Assembly (NCBI GenBank): GCA_936432065.2
Contig: OW386291.2
Location: forward strand, 105,651,823 to 105,715,822
Origin: Rutpela maculata
Lineage: Eukaryota; Arthropoda; Insecta; Coleoptera; Cerambycidae
Direction: 5' to 3'
Length of the DNA: 64,000 bases
Position 1 is the first letter of the stretch; every line of letters begins with the position of its first letter. Below the pieces are notes generated by a model that was not told the DNA's origin, searched no databases, and saw only the letters and a list, made by a program, of their open reading frames with translations. A program made the position numbers and the translations under genes. Below, piece after piece: positions 1 through 10,906 of the stretch.

Positions 1-324
1 ATGTAAGTCGAGAACAACCGAAGAAGACCGAGAGCAGATTACCAAAGCTAGTGACCGAATGTAGGCTCGTTATGATCGGAATGTCAGTACAGGAGGATTC
101 AAGGTGGGGGATCTAGTTTGGCTGTACAACCCACAGCGGAAGGAATGGAGATCCCGAAGCTTCAACCACCTTGGGAAGGACCGTACTCTGTCATTACCCG
201 AATCAATGATGTTGTGTACCGAATTCAAAGAAGTAAAAAGTCGAAGTTGAAAACTGAACACTTGGATAGACTGGCGAAGTATGTGAAAGAGACTGAATTG
301 CCTGACCGGGACATTCAGGTTTAA
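1..324 (+). pseudogene. 3' end of a Ty3/Gypsy pol (integrase C-terminus), broken
   Basis: The conceptual protein carries the C-terminal part of a Gypsy-type integrase: a basic stretch, then GFKVGDLVWLYNP (about 95-133), then PPWEGPYSVI (about 166-195) and a KTEHLDRL-like tail. This is the GPY/F module found at the end of Ty3/Gypsy pol. The frame is broken: a TAG stop lies at 62-64 and the reading frame shifts between about 138 and 150. The stop at 322-324 is followed by a purine run and an LTR, as expected for the 3' end of pol. The rest of the element lies outside the window, to the left. Confidence 0.85.
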
Positions 325-335
325 GGAGGGGGCAG

Positions 336-733
336 TGTTATGTGTGTCAACCCTCTAGAGACATATAGAAGAATCTAGAACATCACAGACATCCTGTGGA
401 ACATTGTAGAATGTGCAGGAATGTTGTGGAAAGAACACATAACCTAGGGTATATAAAGGAATGACAAGCTGTGTGTAGAGACAGTTAAGTTAGTACAGTA
501 CTAATACAGTACTAATGGTCAGTTGCATGAGCAGTTCAGTTCAGTACAGACAGTCAAGTTTGAGTTTAGTTGATAGTCAGAAAGTGAGCAGAACAGATCA
601 AGGGAGTGAAGTAGTGAATTGTAGTACACAGTGTAATACTAGTAAAGTACTTAATTAATTTGTTGTAATTAGTAAGTTAATAAATCAGTGTTTAGTGTTA
701 CTCTGCTGTTATAATTTCCGAACCCACGATACA
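336..733 (+). repeat. LTR of the Gypsy element
   Basis: The segment starts TGTTATGTGTG and ends CGATACA, so it has TG...CA-type ends. It follows a polypurine tract (about 323-335, AAGGAGGGGG). It contains short direct repeats such as CAGTACTAATACAGTACTAATGG at about 494-519 and an AATAAA-like signal near 678. Its position directly after an integrase end makes it the 3' LTR. The matching 5' LTR is not in the window, so its age cannot be judged. Confidence 0.75.
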
Positions 734-2615
734 GGGTGTTTACAAAAAGGGTGTAAGCACGTAATAATACTTCTTTCAATGTCTTAGACAGAAAAATGCT
801 TGAAGCTTTTCTCTTCAGTTCGTTTTAGATCTGAGTGGAGGTTATGGAATCATCTCCTTCTTTCCGGTAGGAAATGATTTTGATATTATACATGTGTTTT
901 CTGCACATTTAATTTTTTTCCAGACCATCCCCAATGAACTTTAAGTAACTTGAATCTACTATGATTCTTTTAGAAAATTATTCTAAATTATTGTATTCTC
1001 ATGGCACACTATTGTCGATGTTGATGTTAATTTAACCATTTTTCTAAACAACTTTAAATAACCCAATAACCATACATTTTAGCTATAGGGAATGCACATA
1101 TAGGTTGAAAGGTAATAAAAAGGGAAGCGAATAGGCTTCTGAAATAGAGTATGTTCCGTTTGAAATAAGCCATTTAATAGAGATCGAAGTTACCGAGGTT
1201 GGACCTCATTTTCTGGGGACCCTGTATATTGGGACATTTGTAGCTTACGCCCACATAAGCTCCATTTCTCATAGACATATGGGAGAAAAATTGGTTATCT
1301 GAATTTACCATAGTGAATGTTATTAATTTCCAATTATGGGTTAGTTTTCGCATCAGATTTTATTAAAATCGAAATATTTCAAAAACTATTGGTTTTTTAT
1401 ATAGCAAATGATATTGAAAGTTATATTAAAACAATAAATAAAGTTCGAATCCGGCATACAAAATAAAGCATACCATTTAAAATAAGGAAGTTGATGTCAA
1501 CTTCCGGTATAACCGGAAGAGCCAGTGGAATTGTGGAAATTTACTGCACGTATACTTAAAATACACGGTGTCCAAAGCCTTTGTAAATTGTTTCCCTAAG
1601 TCAAGCATAATATGAAGTGAGGGTAATAAGATTTTTGCAGGGTTAACTAAATTTGGGTGCTGGAATTCTCTTAAGAAATTCTTTTTTCATCCAGTGTAAA
1701 TTAGGAACCCTGCTATTCTACTTACAAGGAAAACATGGCATTTTTGTAAAGCCCGATTACTGACCCAGAAGCATTCCAAAAATTTTTAAATCACTATAAA
1801 TTTTCCATTGATGCTCTGAATACTTAATTTTGTTCAACAAAATATCTAAGTTTTCGTAGGTTTGTTTCAAGTGTACATAATATGTTACAGGAACTGATGT
1901 GTGTTTATTTATATCGTGAAATAATACTGCTTTGTTTTACTGGAGTCAATGAAGAGACGCCAATCGTTTGCATCAATTAACTATATTATCAAGCTTGGAA
2001 CTTCGTCACAATAAACCAAAGCTTCATTTTCCAAAAAGTGCTTGATGTACTTTTGTTCTCTGTGCTTGTGCCATGCAAATTTGGTTCCAGGATTCAAAAG
2101 GTTTTTAGAGTTAAGCCGTGAACTTAACAATTGAGTGGCTTCTTTTGATAAATGCACTAAGATCTGCTTTTTGAGGAGTTGACATGCCAAAAGAAGTTAC
2201 TTATCGGGGTAGCACAATAGATTCACCCATGAGGCCTGCGTGCACGTGAGCCCAAGTTCACGTGCACTCCAAACAATTCAGAATCCAGACCACTTATCAC
2301 TGCATACGACTTCAGAAGAAATTTTCATTTTCACGTCTAATTCAAACGATCCCAAAATAGCATGGGAGGTAGGAAGTGGAAGATGAGGTCATGGTGTAAT
2401 GGTTTAATTGCTGATGACACCCTAGGACTGGGGTATGTAATGTGTTTTATTAACTTCAAATTGGTGAGGCAAAAGTAACATTCGCCATGTCTCACAGGTT
2501 CAAGCCATATCATTCGTTTTTCAGAATCAAGAGATTTCCTTTGCCCTTGAGCCCATTTCTTCAATTGTTCAACGCAGGTAAATATATACTTGATATGGAA
2601 CCCAATATTTATCCT
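734..2615. other. intergenic, no gene recognised
   Basis: I see no convincing coding sequence, RNA gene or mobile-element end here. The one structure worth noting is a 10-bp perfect hairpin with an 8-nt loop at 2240-2267 (arms GTGCACGTGA and TCACGTGCAC). Around 2395-2445 there is a short tRNA-A-box-like string (GGTGTAATGGTTTAATTGC), too degenerate to call. Confidence 0.5.
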
Positions 2616-2619
2616 GATT

Positions 2620-3385
2620 CCCAATGCTGGTCTATCTGTCTGTCGGTCTGTCTGTAACTTTTTTGTGCTCACGATTACTCCGGAATGGTTTACGATATTA
2701 TACACTAATATATTATAATGAAATCTGGAACCAAATTATATATTAATCTCAAGTATTGGGGGTAAATGGGAGTATATAGGTAAAGCAAGCAAAACTGAGT
2801 CAATAAAATTGGGATTTAGAATATGTACGAGAAGCCAAGGTTTCAAAATTTTTTTGACAACAGCCATCTCCACTATCACCTCCATTACCACCTCTACCAC
2901 ATTATTAAAGGGATTAAGAAATGAAATTTTAATTCAGCGTGTGTAACATGGAAGAGGTGGGGTGAACCCCTTCCACGCCCTCGCCCTTATCAAAGGGGGT
3001 AAAAAAAATAAAATTGTGATTTAGTCTGTGTACAAGAACCAAAGGCTCCATATTTTTTCTGGCATTAGCCACCTCCATTCCATTATCACCCCAACTCCAT
3101 TATTAAAGGGGGTAAAAAAATAACATTGTGACCTAGTCCGTGCACAAGAATCAAAGGCCACAGTGTTTTTTTGCATCAGCCTCCCCCTCTACTACCCCCA
3201 TTATCATGTGGCATATCGCTTTATGAGTGTTTGGGTAGACGATTTCAAATATTATAAAATTGAAGTTCTATGAACAATTATTTCCACATAATGGAGAGCA
3301 AATATAGTATGAAAATTTTCTTCGTTATAAAAGAGAATCTGGATGTGGAAGTAGTGATTAATTAGGCAGCGGTTTTTCTGTTCCA
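2620..3385. repeat. dispersed repeat family 1, copy C
   Basis: This non-coding repeat recurs at 5450-5700, 12385-12950 and (inverted) 28815-29500. Shared landmarks in order are a GTCTGTCTGTAACTTTTTTGTG block, ACTCCGGAA...TTTACGATATT, GGGGGTAAATGGG, CACCCCCATTACCACC, AAAGGGGGT and finally CTGGATGTGGAAGTAGTGATT. In this copy the block around ATTAAAGGGGGTAAAAAAATAA plus the following accompanying unit is present about three times, so it has expanded internally. The end motif CTGGATGTGGAAG and its complement near the opposite end suggest short terminal inverted repeats. I see no protein. Confidence 0.7.
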
Positions 3386-3539
3386 GATAATAAAATTACA
3401 CAGCATGTACCTTGTAATAAATTATAACAAATATGCGTAAATCCGTATAGTTCATTTTGAGCAATTTTACGGATTTGAAGAATTTTTCATATTCATAATA
3501 TGAAATTTCTTGAAGAGGTTTTCTTCTTATCTATATCTT

Positions 3540-4000
3540 GCAGACGTTCTGTGATTATTCCATTCACTGAATGGCATGTCTAACACGATCTCGCTGACTA
3601 TCGCGTCCGTCTGTTAAGCGCATGACCTCAAAATTATTTTCCAACAGTTCCTTGGAAACACCAGGCCGACGTATAGCGGGGCGTTATCTTCGCCTCTTAC
3701 CTTCTGGTTTTATTCAAACATATTAATGGCTCTATATTGTCTTATCCCTGGGTAGTGTGGGAAAGATATAATAAGATCCTGTAAAATATGATGCTGGAGA
3801 ATTGTTTTGGGTTTTGATGCAATTTGCTGTCCATGGAATCCGTAACAAACGTCTGTAGATTCACTTCTCGAAAGCATCAATTCACCGTCCCTCCGCATCC
3901 CTATCAATCCATGTCTCAATGACAGAAAAATAGAGAAAACTAGGACGTTAATAAGTTTAAGTGTATAAGTCCAGTGACAATGCAACATAGTATAGCCATT
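3540..4000 (-). pseudogene. LINE reverse-transcriptase C-terminal debris
   Basis: On the minus strand, translated fragments include KLINVLVFSIFLY, then sequence like that after the RT domain of insect endonuclease-reverse transcriptases: RDGELMLSR, a STDVCYG-type region and a (F)YRIL-like motif. The end near 3560-3640 resembles the usual basic tail of these proteins. Several stops and frameshifts break it. A related but separate relic lies at 25290-26040. It is a dead fragment with no visible 3' tail. Confidence 0.55.
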
Positions 4001-4012
4001 ATCGGTCTAAAT

Positions 4013-4633
4013 CCAATATGGCGGACGTTCCAAGATGGCGGATCGCCTTTCTCTTCACAACCCCCTTGATATAGGTATCAAATGAAAGGGTTTGACGAGT
4101 AAAATACGCCAAACTATGTAACGTAATTCTAAGTCCAATATGATGGACGTCCCAAGATGGCGGATCGCCTTTTTCTTCACAACCCCCTTGATATGGGTAT
4201 CAAATGGAAGGGTTTGACGAGTAAATACGATAAACTATGTGACGTCATTCTAAATTCAATAAGGCGGACGTCCCAAGATGGCGGATCGCCTTTCTCTTCA
4301 CAACCCCCTTGATATGGGTATCAAATGAAAGAGTTTGACGAGTAAAATACGATAAACTATGCTGCGTCATTCTAAATTCAATATGGCGGACGTCCCAAGA
4401 TGACGGATCGCCTTTCTCTTCACAACCCCCTTGATATGGGTATCAAATGAAAGAGTTTGACGATTAAAATACGATAAACTGTGCGGCGTTTTTCTAAATT
4501 CAATATGGTGGTCGTCCCAAGATGGCGGATCGCCTTTCTCTTCACAACCCCCTTGATATGGGTGTCAATGAAAGGGTTTGACGAGTAAAATACGATAAAC
4601 TATGTGACGTCATTTTAAATTCAATATAGCGGA
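4013..4633. repeat. tandem repeat, about 122-bp unit, five copies
   Basis: Units begin CAATATGGCGGACGTCCCAAG at about 4013, 4136, 4257, 4379 and 4501, with a sixth start at 4622 that breaks off after about ten bases. Each unit holds GATGGCGGATCGCC, ACAACCCCCTTGATATGGGTATCAAATG and TTTGACGAGTAAAATACGATAAACTATG. Copies differ by a few substitutions and single-base gaps, so the array is old enough to have diverged. No frame stays open through it. Confidence 0.9.
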
Positions 4634-5015
4634 CGTGGGAGAGGTGGGGAAGAGATGGGAGGGGTGGGAAGTGGTGGGGATGGGGTGGGAAGAGGTGGAG
4701 AGAGCTGGGAAAGGGTGAGAAGAGGTGGAGCTGGGGTGGGAAGAGGTGGGGAAGAAGTGGGAAATGGGAGGGGAATGGGTGGGAAGAGATGGGAAAGGGG
4801 AGGGAAAGGGGTGGGAAGAGGTGGGGAGAAATGGGGAAGGGGTGAAAAAGGGTGAGAAGAGGTGAGGAAGAAGTGGGAAGGTGTGGTTGAGGTGGGGATA
4901 GGGTGGAAAGAGGTGGGAAGAGATGGGAAAGGGGGGGAAGAGGTGGGAAAGGTGGGAAGAAGTGGGAAGTAGTGTTAGAGGAGAAGACGGGAGAAGGAAG
5001 AGGTGGATGGCGGTG
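4634..5015 (+). repeat. G-rich purine minisatellite
   Basis: About 380 bases are built from variants of GTGGGAAGAGGTGGGGAAG with almost no C on this strand. Any apparent open frame (Gly/Gly-Glu rich) comes from composition. The tract starts where the sixth 122-bp unit stops, at GGACGTGGGAGAGG. Runs of three to seven G spaced by short linkers would allow G-quadruplex formation; that is inference. Confidence 0.9.
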
Positions 5016-5076
5016 GCAAATGGAAGAGCTTTGTCTGTCTGTTTGTCTGTAAAATAAGTAGACTAAAAAATAAAAA

Positions 5077-5347
5077 AATAAAATTATATAAAAAAATTTT
5101 TTAAGAAAAAGCTTTTATTTGAAAAAGCTACTAAAAAGTAAAATTAATTTTTTTAAAATTCATACACCTGGAAACCAAAAGCTTTGAGGGAGGTCAATTG
5201 AGCAAAGTAACTATGCAATAGCGCTATATAACTGTCCCAAAGATTTTGGTTTCCAGGTGTATGAATTTTAAAAAAATTATTTTTACTTTATAGAAGTTTT
5301 TTCAAATAAAAGCTTTTTCTTAAAAAATTTTTTTATATAATTTTATT
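5077..5347. mobile_element. inverted-repeat element (MITE-like), 271 bp
   Basis: Two arms of about 114 bp (5077-5190 and 5234-5347) are near-perfect inverted copies. They start AATAAAATTATATAAAA and run through AAGCTTTTATTTGAAAAA and ACACCTGGAAACCAAAA. A loop of about 43 bp separates them. Size, AT richness and lack of coding fit a MITE or foldback element. No target duplication can be assigned because the flanks are A/T runs. Confidence 0.85.
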
Positions 5348-5449
5348 CCATATATGACTGTAATGGATAGTCGTAGATCCTTAACAGCTAATCATTGATG
5401 TATTTTTTTGTTTGATCTAAAAGATAAAAAGATAAGCTAATTAATCACC

Positions 5450-5700
5450 ATTTTTGGAAGATTGCCCTAGTCTATCAGTTTGTCTGTCTAACTTTTTTGT
5501 GTGCGCCCGATTGCTTTGGAACAGTTTATGATATTGACTTGAAATCTGGTACACCCATGTATATAACGAGATCTGGAACTAGACTATATTTTGGTCTTAC
5601 TCCATTGAAGAGTTCAGGGTAAATGGGGGTAAATAGGTCAAGAAAGTAAGTGTATAGAGTTGGGATTTAGTGTGTGAACAAGAAGCCGAAGCCATCACAC
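5450..5700. repeat. dispersed repeat family 1, partial copy D
   Basis: This copy shares TTTGTCTGTCTAACTTTTTTGTGTG, the TGACTTGAAATCTGGTAC string, AACGAGATCTGGAAC and GGGTAAATGGGGGTAAATAGG with the other copies. It stops after AACAAGAAGCCGAAG and lacks the polypyrimidine-rich part and the GGATGTGGAAG end. Confidence 0.65.
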
Positions 5701-5714
5701 CAAATTTTGCTCAA

Positions 5715-6651
5715 CTGGAAAGTTTCCTATCTGTATTCTCTGAAGTTTTACCTCGCGGGACATTTTCCATAAATAAACCTAATGGATAGTTGTAAAAGAT
5801 TTGGCTAAGTGTATCCCCCACTTGCGTTTTAGTAATTGTGTCCTTAATTTGCGATTTTGTGATTAACCAACCATTCTTGCACTATCCACTTTTTTTAGAA
5901 CAAAGCGAGGTTGGTCCGCTTGCACCGAATGATCCAATGTGTTGTCCATAACCATCATCCATTGCAAATGATTCATAGTAATAATAAATTAAGTTACCAT
6001 CCATTTTTGAAGATTCCTCCAGTTATTGTTTTAGGGAATATTTGATCATGTTGATAAATTCGTATTTCGTCAAGATATACGAATGTAATATTTTGACTGG
6101 AATTGTGATGTAGAAAATTTCCCAAAAATGTAACTTATGCTACAACGACATGTTTCTTCTTACTTTTTATTTTGCATTTTACAGTTCTGCAAAACTATAT
6201 AAAAATGTTAGACTAATCGTATCTATTTTAAAATCTAAAGTACTTCTTACAGCAGTAACTAAAGTAATGTGTAGTTGTATTGCCAAATTAATCGTTGGAG
6301 CAGATCTTTCGGAAACAGATGTTTTTAAAAGTTAGTAGGTCATATTGTCACATCCTAGCTTCAAAATCGTTTTAGTTGCAGTTTTGCCCATCGAAAAGCA
6401 ACAAAAATGTTGAATGAAAATCGTTCTAAATTATCTACTTACACCAAATATTATCTCCGCACCGTTTATTGACAATATTGACATCTTTAACGAAGAGTAT
6501 ATTATATTTGAGAGGGATTTTTCTAATGTAAATATTACCCATAGAAACAAAATTATCATATCAGTCATATCACTGTTGTTGAATTTGTTGTTGAATTTTC
6601 AAAATATGTGCGTCTGTGAATCACTTTTCTTGTATACATGATAACATAAAC
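5715..6651. other. AT-rich, no gene recognised
   Basis: Only short, compositionally biased open frames are present (for example 6150-6335 and 6414-6641). None resembles a known protein and none has supporting context. A LINE-like phrase (CCAAATTTTGCTCAACTGG) near 5700-5720 also occurs in the LINE relic at about 25550, so a small scrap of that LINE may be present. Confidence 0.4.
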
Positions 6652-7027
6652 TGACCACTTAACTAATATTATACACATAGCACTTATTGCATAAGACAAC
6701 TTACGAGGTGTGTACTTTCGGTTTTACCAATGATTTTTGCTTTTATACAATCTAATCAAGGACTGCAACTTCTTTCTTCTACTTTTTTTAAGTAAAATAT
6801 TGAATAACTTCTACATATTTAATGATTTTAATATAATATCTATTATATTAAAATCATTAAATATGTAGAAGTTATTCAATATTTTACTTAAAAAAAGTAG
6901 AAGAAAGAAGTTGCATTCCTTGATTAGATTGTATAAAAGCAAAAATCATTGGTAAAACCAAAAGTACACACCTCGCAAGTTGTTTTATGCAATAAGTGCT
7001 ATGCGTATAATATTAGTTAAGTGGTCA
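6652..7027. mobile_element. near-perfect palindrome, about 375 bp
   Basis: The sequence reads nearly the same on both strands around a centre at about 6840 (AATATAATATCTATTATATT). Each arm is about 185 bp and includes TTACGAGGTGTGTAC, GGTTTTACCAATGATTTTTGC and TACAATCTAATCAAGGA. The outer ends are GACCACTTAACTAATATTAT and its complement. There is almost no loop. The arms differ at only a few bases, which points to recent formation or gene conversion between arms. Confidence 0.9.
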
Positions 7028-7029
7028 AA

Positions 7030-7258
7030 TTACACAGCCACACACAAAAAAAAAATGGTCTGGCCTGCGGACCAGACTAGTGTATCCTCATGTATTTGGA
7101 CCCGCTGAAACCGAATCCGAAGTCAGAATTGTCCGATTGGCTCGTTTCTCCTTAACCCCCAAAAAACTCCACCAAAACAAAAAAGTGGACTAGACCAGTA
7201 TATCCTTACCAAATACATAAGGATGCCCTGCCACTGGTATGGTCTTCCGGACAGACCA
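7030..7258. repeat. ACACAGCCACACA-type terminus
   Basis: The start ACACAGCCACACACAAAAAA matches the ends of the foldback at 20172-22460 and the start at 35041. The following CCGCTGAAACCGAATCCGAAGTC resembles the GCTGAATCCGAATCCGG block of the 20-kb element. It is therefore one end of the same family, cut off by or fused to the next element at 7259. The partner end is not seen. Confidence 0.6.
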
Positions 7259-9205
7259 CCCTAAATAGTGTACTTCATCCCCTAGGAGGTCGTTTCCACT
7301 CCCATTTTTAGGTTTTCTAGATTATCTCGGGAACGGTGCCCTTTTTGATAAAAATACCTATATACAAAATTATTCCTAGTAAAATTTTCTATAAAAAATG
7401 TTTCTATAATTTTTTTCCTAAAATTAATAGTGCCGTGGGAAATAAGGCGCACACATAAGGGTTGGTTACAGTTAACACAATAAATTGTAATCTTTACTAT
7501 AATCTACTGTAAAGTTCAATGCTTAACGCAAACGCATCAGTAACTACTAAATTTAACTTAAAATTATAATAAATTTAGCGCTTCCACCCTCTCACCTCTA
7601 AAAAATATCGCAATTTTAAAGAATTATTTCCACAGTTCATTCGAGTTTGGAGTTAAAAACGTGCTTTAGTTTTGAACTGGCTTCAGTACCTCTTTCTTAC
7701 ATAAGAAAACATTACGGTAATAGAGTAACTGCCGTGATCGATGGTTATTTGGAGAATGCAAACAGCACGAAGTGTCTAGAACGAAGACGGTTACTTCAAA
7801 GAACCTGTCCTGAAATTATATTTGATGAAAACACTGTTGTTTCTGAAACTCAGCAGAAGTTCCTTACTCATTTGTTTAACAAAGAACGTTTGATTGCAGA
7901 ACTAGTGAAAAAATTTAGGAAAGAAGGAATCGAGGATTTCGACACAGCTGTTGTCGTAGGATAAGATATTGACCTGCTAGTCCTTATTGCTCTTTCTCCC
8001 TCCAATACTCCAATAAAGACATTAAATTTTTAAAATAAAAATAAGGTAATACCAGCAAAAGGACTTACAGTTCCCTAGATTTATAATTCTCAACTTTTTT
8101 AAAAAAACTGTAAAGAAACAATATTATTTGCACACACCAATAGCGGTTGCGACACAACCTCAGCGTTTTTTTTCCAAAGGAAAGGTTAATACAATCGATG
8201 TGTTTAATAAAAGAGATGACTTACAAGACATCGTGCAAACTTTTAATAATGAAAAAGCTAGTCATGACGAAATTGCAGACATACGAGAGCGAATTGTTCC
8301 TGCTTTATACAACTCTTCCTCCGCAGAAAAAAATCTAGATGTATACAGATTCATGACTTTTAACAAACCCGTTGGTAAAGTGAACAATACTGTAATGTTA
8401 TCAAAACTACCACCAACCTCTGCTGCTGCTCGGCAACACTCATATAGCGTTTTTTACCAAATTGAAACCTGGAAAAACGTTATGCTAGAAGCTACTGATT
8501 GGGTATGGAAGAAAGTCGGAGGTATATTAACCCCAACTACAACAAAAGAGCGAGCTCCCAAATCTGTTTTAATACTAATTTCTTGTTCATACAAGTTAGG
8601 GTGCGAAAACAGGTGCAGTTGCAGAAGAGCAGGCTTACGTTGCTCACAATGTGTTACCGTTGCCACGGACAAGCATGCATGAATGTCGAATCTATGAAAG
8701 ACGACGAAGATTAATTAATGCAGGTGACCTTCTAATAATTAGTGGATTAGGCATATAGGGGACACCGCGTAAAAAAACGCGCCAATTACTTAAAGGTAAC
8801 TTTAGGGTGGCGTGGCAACAAGTACAATATACAATTTTCTCGCTTATTTAAAAATTGCGATATATTTTATGGGTGAGAAGGTGAAAGCGCTACATTTATT
8901 ATATTTTTAAGTGGGGTTTAATAGCGACTGCTTTAGCGTTAAGCATTGAACTTTAAAGTAGATTATAGTAAAGATTACAATTTATTGTGTTAACTGGAAC
9001 TAATCCTTAATATGTGCGCCTTATTTCCCATGGTACTATTAATTTCACGAAAAAAATTGTAGAGACGTTTTTGATAGCGAATTTTATAAGGAACAATGGT
9101 ATATAGGTATTTTTATCAAAAAGTGCACCGTTCTCGAGATAATCTAGAAAACCTCAGAATGATAGTGGAAGCGACCTCCTAGGGGATGAAGCACACTATT
9201 TAGGG
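7259..9205. mobile_element. long-inverted-repeat transposon carrying a PIN/CXC-like gene
   Basis: Inverted arms of roughly 350 bp lie at 7259-7620 and about 8855-9205. The ends are CCCTAAATAGTGT and ACACTATTTAGGG. Inside the arms, CATCCCCTAGGAGGTCG, GATAATCTAGAAAACC-type and TGCGCCTTATTTCCCA strings mirror each other. Total size is about 1.95 kb. The interior holds the broken gene at 7629-8714. The arms have diverged more than those of the palindrome at 6652. Flanks read CCA and GTG and give no clean target duplication. Confidence 0.8.
7629..8714 (+). pseudogene. PIN-like/CXC (tesmin-like) transposon-associated protein, broken
   Basis: The conceptual product has an N-terminal part with SYIRKHYGNR, ERRRLLQRTCPEIIFDEN and VVVGxDIDLLVL, which resembles PIN/5'-3' exonuclease-like domains. 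Next come a GCDTTSA motif (8145-8165) and SKGKV...FNKRDDLQDI. The C-terminal part has LPPTSAAARQHSYSVFYQIETW, then a Cys-rich module GCENRCSCRRAGLRCS...CHGQACMN, like a single CXC (tesmin/TSO1) repeat. Breaks: TAA at about 7963 inside the VVVG motif, an extra T in a T8 run at about 8166, and a frameshift at about 8650. The final stop is 8712-8714. This arrangement is remembered from uncharacterised arthropod and cnidarian proteins. Molecular function is not known to me, and the nuclease idea is inference. Two relatives lie at 44267 and 45735. Confidence 0.7.
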
Positions 9206-10906
9206 GTGAGAACTTTTCGGTTTAGTAATTATTATGCTATCCTTAACGTTTCTACCAATTTTCAAAACTTTATGAATTTTGTCCGATAAAATCGTTATAT
9301 TACTAAACTACATCCAATATCGACATTTGAAATTTCATCACTGCTCACTGTTTCAATAAAACTTTTACAGAAAAGCTTAGGCAGAAGGCAATATGTGATT
9401 TTTTTCTTAAAATATACTGTGAAACATTCATCAATATATAAAAAAAAAAAATGTTGATTTTTGTATTTATTTTTGGGCATCATCGTGTTATTATTACTGA
9501 AGGGCCATTCAATTTCATTAAAGCTCAATTTATTCAAATTGATGTATTGTCATTTAATTCCTTTTGCCCTTTTTTTGTGCAGTTTATAGCGTGAATAAAC
9601 CTGTAAACTGTAAACATATTAGGTACCTAATCAGTTTGAAAATTTAGCCAAAAAATAAAAAGATAATGACAATCATTTGGACTAGTATTTTTTACCAAAA
9701 AAGAAAACTACGATAAAAATCGTAGCCAATACCCTGATTTAAATAAAGAAAGGATTATAATTATATCTCTTAATATCCAAGACGAGGGTTTGCGATTAGT
9801 TTGACCAGAATCTTTCCTACAAAGTAAAACAGAAATATTTGCACAGTTGATACACACCTTGTGTTTGTGATGTCAATAAGTAATTACAGTTTCTTAGCAA
9901 ACTGTAGGCGGAGAACGCCGATACAGGCAAAAGTGGACTAGTACCGGCTCCTTCTCCAAAATGATAAGTTGTTGAATTTTGCGATTCCATAACCATGAAG
10001 AAAAATTAACGCACAGAACTATCACAGTTTATGAAACTCCTAATTACATTATAAGTACGACAACAAAGTATTAAACAAACAGAAGAGTTTGAACAACAAA
10101 CAAGTAGGAAAGTTACAGGAACTTAGGGAAAATATAAACTTTCCAGATGATGTTTTGAAGTCACCTGAATAAATACTGACAATAGAATTGGCATGCAAGG
10201 AGTCAATCGTAATATTATTATATCATTACAGCAACATAACGTTGCTATGAATCTATTATGACACCGAAGGCGTTTGCTTTGTAGTTTTTCCCCGCCCTCG
10301 TAGTCCTGCGCAAAGGACAGTAGGTCCTGTGCCAGTCTTATTGGCCAGCATTGGTCAAAAACAATCCTCAATAAGCAAGTTTATTGAGCATTAACACGTT
10401 AAAATAGTGTATTTTGTGTAACTCCACCCTCGCTTGACCGCTCAAAATAAATGTACAGGTTAATTTTTATTGTTTTAGAAGTAGTTAGAGTATTACTGTT
10501 TTGCTGTAATCATTATTTTTCATCAATACCCGTGCTCTCGTTTACATTATTTATTTATACATTGCTTCAGTTTTCATTCGACTGCGGCGTATCTTGTCAT
10601 AACTTATTATTTATGTGAATAATATCCAAAGTCATTATGTCGAATCCACACATTACCATTATTTTATGTAGCAGGTATATTTTATTCACGAAGTGAATTG
10701 TTTTTTACATATAAGTTTACTATAGTAAACTTCGTAGTGGATATTTAAATAAACATTAGGGCCTTGTAAAGGTTAAATGTATTTAGATAAGATCATTTTT
10801 TAATATATGTATATGATAGACAAACCTCTATAAAATAACTTGTGTATAATTATGGTGCTTTGATATTATCGATTGGGAGTATGCATTTTAATAATATTTT
10901 GCTCTG
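9206..10906. other. no gene recognised
   Basis: This stretch is AT-rich with short open frames only (for example a minus-strand frame at 10123-10371 with no recognisable similarity). No inverted repeat or tandem array stands out. Confidence 0.45.

Noticed and set aside
4655..4855. Gly/Glu-rich open frame
   Set aside because: Produced by the purine minisatellite; no start context and no homologous protein.
10123..10371. 82-codon minus-strand frame
   Set aside because: No recognisable motif, no neighbours, and length is within chance expectation.
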